Notes under the pieces: model-generated
The model's input: only the letters and a program-made list of their open reading frames with translations
Databases searched by the model: none
Told to the model about the DNA's origin: nothing
Source of the DNA: Bacillota bacterium
GTDB lineage: Bacteria; Bacillota; Bacilli; Bu12
Direction: 5' to 3'
Length of the DNA: 37,316 bases
NCBI GenBank assembly: GCA_014896485.1
Contig: JADBKH010000021.1
Location: forward strand, 1 to 37,316
Position numbers and translations under genes: made by a program
Shown here: one piece after another, positions 35,431 through 37,316 of the stretch
Layout of the letters: each line of letters starts with the position of its first letter
Position numbering within the stretch: the stretch's first letter is position 1

Positions 35431-36268
35431 CACTCCACACCTCCTGCAACGTTCGCACGGCAACTGCAGCGGCTGAGGTGCGAACGACTTCTGGGATCTC
35501 AGCAGAGTGAGCGGCCAGCGTTTCTTCCACAATCCCATAAAATTCCATACCAATCTCTTCCGGAGGTTCGGTTCCCATCATTGAAAGTGCTTCCGTTGCA
35601 AACTGCTCCGCATGGAGAAGACGGAAAGCCCCTGTTCCCACAGTCATCGCGATGCGCACGTACGGGCTCGGCAGCGTCGCGTCAATTGCAATGGCAGCCG
35701 CTACCTCAGGAAAGCAGAAGGCCGCGCGTCTACCCAAGCGGTGATAGGCCTGCGGGCCTTGGTCACGCGGAAATCGCAACGCCGTGATGATCTCGTCTGG
35801 CTGCAGAGAGGTTTGCGATGGCTCACACACCCAGGCTTCGATGGGTAGCACGCGGCTGCCGACTGTAGAGGTCAATACCACTTCAGCGCCGACGGCCAAC
35901 AACGCAGGCGGCAGATCAGCGTTGGGTAACGAGAGCGCAACTGCACCACCCAACGTTCCCTTGTTGCGCACTTGAGGCGTACCGACCGATCGACACGCCT
36001 GCGCCACGGCGGGTACCGTCGAGGCAAGAAAATCGGCCGCCCTGGCATAGGAGAAAGCGGCGCCTACTTGGATCACACACTCTTCTGTGTGGCAGCCATA
36101 CAGTTGCTCCACGCGGGAGAGATCGATGAAACGTGTGTATTGGGAGAGTGCCGTGCGTGGCTGCGTCATCAGATGAGTGGCACCGCAGAGCAAATAGGCA
36201 TCGGGATAGGTCATTCGAAGTTCCAACGCTTCTTCCAATGAGATCGGCCGAAACCAATCCGTACCCAT
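35414..36268 (-). CDS. pucC: Xanthine dehydrogenase FAD-binding subunit
   Basis: This 284-residue FAD-binding subunit has YLLCGATHLM (about 25-34) and RNKGTLGGAVALSLPNADL (about 101-119), the two flavin-binding regions of the CoxM/XdhB type, and a C-terminal CO-dehydrogenase-flavoprotein-like domain (YHRLGRRAAFCFPEVAAAI). ATG 36268 is preferred because GAGGAGG lies eight bases upstream; the ATG at 36295 lies before that ribosome site and has none of its own. It is the first gene of the long purine-urease operon. Confidence 0.93.
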   Translation of the reverse strand: MGTDWFRPISLEEALELRMTYPDAYLLCGATHLMTQPRTALSQYTRFIDLSRVEQLYGCHTEECVIQVGAAFSYARAADFLASTVPAVAQACRSVGTPQVRNKGTLGGAVALSLPNADLPPALLAVGAEVVLTSTVGSRVLPIEAWVCEPSQTSLQPDEIITALRFPRDQGPQAYHRLGRRAAFCFPEVAAAIAIDATLPSPYVRIAMTVGTGAFRLLHAEQFATEALSMMGTEPPEEIGMEFYGIVEETLAAHSAEIPEVVRTSAAAVAVRTLQEVWSDGDHL

Positions 36269-36323
36269 CTGCGGCGCCTCCTCAGATAACATCACATGAA
36301 ACGTCGTAATACAATGATTTGGT

Positions 36324-36340
36324 TGTTATGAATTATGACA
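36324..36340. promoter_or_regulatory. TnrA/GlnR nitrogen-control box
   Basis: TGTTATGAATTATGACA fits the TnrA/GlnR consensus TGTNAN7TNACA at every defined base. It completely covers the predicted -10 box of the purine-urease operon promoter, a position expected for repression by GlnR under nitrogen excess. Confidence 0.75.
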
Positions 36341-36360
36341 CGTATGAGAAGAGGATGCAA
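36332..36360 (-). promoter_or_regulatory. Predicted promoter of the purine-urease operon
   Basis: TTGCAT (36360-36355), 17 bases, and CATAAT (36337-36332) with an upstream TG give a plausible extended sigma-A promoter, with a leader of about 57 bases to the ATG at 36268. One arm of the inverted repeat at 36344-36404 fills most of the spacer. Confidence 0.6.
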
Positions 36361-36404
36361 GCCAGAGCGCCCCCAACGTCATCCCAGGGAGACCCTCTTC
36401 TCAT
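36344..36404. repeat. 11-bp inverted repeat around the purine operon promoter
   Basis: ATGAGAAGAGG (36344-36354) and its exact complement CCTCTTCTCAT (36394-36404) are 39 bases apart. The first arm lies between the -35 and -10 boxes. The spacing would suit a looping or dimer-of-dimers operator; it is not a terminator because no T-run follows on either strand. Confidence 0.55.
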
Positions 36405-36519
36405 CAGCATGTTCAGAAAGAGACGTCTAAAAAGATCACGGAGAGAGAGCGCAGAAAAAGCCGTCTCATCAGCTCGATACAAGAATCGTGCTCGAAAAGC
36501 AGCCTGTAAGTAAGAGGAT

Positions 36520-36741
36520 TTAGCGAAAGAAGCGAAAGATGAGATTGAGGAGGAACGTGACCAGAAGACTGATCAAAATCGATGAAGCAAGAGGAAAAAA
36601 GAACGTAAAGCGACCTTGGCGCCAAACGATATCCCCGGGTAGTCGGCCGAGCGGCAAAATCGCTGCAAGCAACCAGATCAGCCCGCCAAAGGCCGCAATA
36701 CTCAGACCAATGATCACCAAGAGTCGACCAAAGTTGCTCAT
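36520..36741 (-). CDS. DUF2905 small membrane protein
   Basis: This 73-residue protein has two membrane helices (about 6-28 and 48-70) joined by LGRLPGDIVWRQGRFTFFFPL, split as LGRLPGDI and FTFFFPL, the signature of the DUF2905 family found across Bacillota. Its function is not known. ATG 36741 overlaps the stop of the preceding small ORF (ATGA) and has GGGA about eight bases upstream. Its stop is followed by the control region of the purine operon; no clear terminator is visible. Confidence 0.85.
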   Translation of the reverse strand: MSNFGRLLVIIGLSIAAFGGLIWLLAAILPLGRLPGDIVWRQGRFTFFFPLASSILISLLVTFLLNLIFRFFR

Positions 36742-36851
36742 CGCTGTTTCCCACAACCCATGCAGCTGAAATGGAATATCCTTCCAGATCGAAACAGCTT
36801 CTTTGGTTGTACACGACGCTTACCCATCTCTTTTGTTACGGATTCAAGCAT
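36738..36851 (-). CDS. Candidate 37-residue CxxC small protein between coaD and DUF2905
   Basis: I do not recognise this ORF, but its signals are good. ATG 36851 has GAGGATAG (overlapping the coaD stop) at suitable spacing, and its TGA overlaps the ATG of the DUF2905 gene by four bases. The product begins MLESVTKEMGKRRVQPKK, is strongly basic and ends in CMGCGKQR, a CxxC that could bind metal or be half of a zinc ribbon. The coupled arrangement coaD - small ORF - DUF2905 argues for translation. Confidence 0.5.
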   Translation of the reverse strand: MLESVTKEMGKRRVQPKKLFRSGRIFHFSCMGCGKQR

Positions 36852-36855
36852 CGCT

Positions 36856-37316
36856 CTATCCTCGATGGGAAGCGAACTTGCTTCGCAACGCTGCTTCGAC
36901 ATGCGGCGGAACCAAATCGTGCACTGGACCTCCGAAAGAAGCAATTTCACGAACCAACGAAGAGCTTAAAAACGAGTATTCTGCACTGGTCATCAGGAAG
37001 AAAGTTTCCACTTCCGGAGCCATGGTGCGATTCATGAGCGCCATCTGCAGTTCGTGCTCGAAATCGCTCACCGCACGTAATCCGCGAACGACCACATCGG
37101 CGCCTTTACCACGGACGTAGTCAACCAACAGCCCATCGAAAGCATCGATCTCTACGCCAGCAAAACTCTGGTATGCTTCGCGCAAGAGTGCCACGCGCTC
37201 CTCGATAGAGAAGAGGCCAGGTTTGTCGGTATTGCGCAGTACGGCCACGATGACGCGATCGAAGGTACGCGCAGAATGTTCGATCAGGTCGAGGTGACCG
37301 TAGGTGACCGGATCAA
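36856..37316 (-). CDS. coaD: Phosphopantetheine adenylyltransferase CoaD (cut by right edge)
   Basis: CoaD makes dephospho-CoA from 4'-phosphopantetheine and ATP. About 152 residues are present, from DPVTYGHLDLIEHS near the N-terminus (the T/HxGH nucleotidyltransferase region) to the C-terminus. Only about the first eight to ten residues are missing beyond the window. Also visible are LRNTDKPGLFS, VVRGLRAVSDFEHELQMA, ETFFLMTSAEYSFLSSSLVREIA and VPPHVEAAL. An in-frame ATG at 37248 is not the true start. Confidence 0.97.
   Translation of the reverse strand, partial: DPVTYGHLDLIEHSARTFDRVIVAVLRNTDKPGLFSIEERVALLREAYQSFAGVEIDAFDGLLVDYVRGKGADVVVRGLRAVSDFEHELQMALMNRTMAPEVETFFLMTSAEYSFLSSSLVREIASFGGPVHDLVPPHVEAALRSKFASHRG

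Noticed and set aside
36286-36314. Second promoter (TTGTAT, 17 bases, TGTTAT) for the purine operon, with the TnrA box at about -53
   Set aside because: Its transcript would begin inside the ribosome site of the first gene, so translation of that gene would suffer; the upstream promoter is preferred.
36314-36326. PucR-box-like TTGGTT sequence
   Set aside because: Only the TTGGTT core fits WWWCNTTGGTTAA; too weak beside the perfect TnrA/GlnR box.
36319-36513. 64-codon plus-strand frame in the purine operon control region
   Set aside because: TTG start without ribosome site; it overlaps the promoter, GlnR box and inverted repeat, and the product is only a basic tail.

Overview
The window looks like chromosomal DNA of a Gram-positive Bacillota organism, plausibly an Alicyclobacillaceae-type bacterium. 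The clues are strong AGGAGG-like ribosome sites, near-consensus sigma-A promoters, a perfect TnrA/GlnR nitrogen box, a two-part BY-kinase system, CWB2 wall-anchoring repeats and UDP-sulfoquinovose synthase-like genes (sulfoquinovose lipids are known from Alicyclobacillus). This placement is inference. I see no rRNA, tRNA, CRISPR array, transposase or phage gene.

Left part (1-8.0 kb), cell surface. Two closely related SqdB-like sugar-nucleotide genes, one cut by the left edge, lie in the same orientation around a polysaccharide co-polymerase/tyrosine-kinase pair and a 1253-residue secreted protein. That protein has two seven-repeat RCC1 propellers, two cadherin-like sandwiches and three CWB2 repeats. 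Next (8.0-10.9 kb) come a short-chain dehydrogenase and a divergent intracellular subtilisin-like protease with an unusual C-terminal domain.

Middle part (10.9-22.3 kb), all on the minus strand: two transcription units. The upstream unit (22146 to 13895) encodes an NMT1/THI5-type ABC importer, a creatininase-family hydrolase, a flavin-reductase-like protein, an SsnA/AtzB-like deaminase, a GlcD-like FAD oxidase and a CodA-like amidohydrolase. The downstream unit (13650 to 10907) encodes an amino-acid permease and an aminotransferase. Both have a good sigma-A promoter and carry the same palindrome, TTACATNNNATGTAA, once in one and twice in the other. I read this as an uncharacterised uptake-and-degradation regulon for a nitrogen heterocycle; the substrate is unknown.

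Right part (22.4-36.3 kb), also minus strand: a long nitrogen-scavenging operon. Its order is xanthine dehydrogenase FAD subunit, Fe-S subunit, an 8-oxoguanine-deaminase-like enzyme, a xanthine dehydrogenase molybdenum subunit fused in frame to OHCU decarboxylase, urate oxidase, hydroxyisourate hydrolase, allantoinase, and then ureABCEFGD. It carries (oxo)guanine and xanthine through urate to allantoate, and it hydrolyses urea. The steps from allantoate to urea, and the xanthine dehydrogenase maturation genes, are missing here. A perfect TnrA/GlnR box overlaps the predicted -10 of its promoter.

The right end holds coaD (cut by the edge), a 37-codon small ORF and a DUF2905 gene in one coupled unit. 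No DNA-binding regulator is encoded in the window, so the factors that read the operators lie elsewhere.
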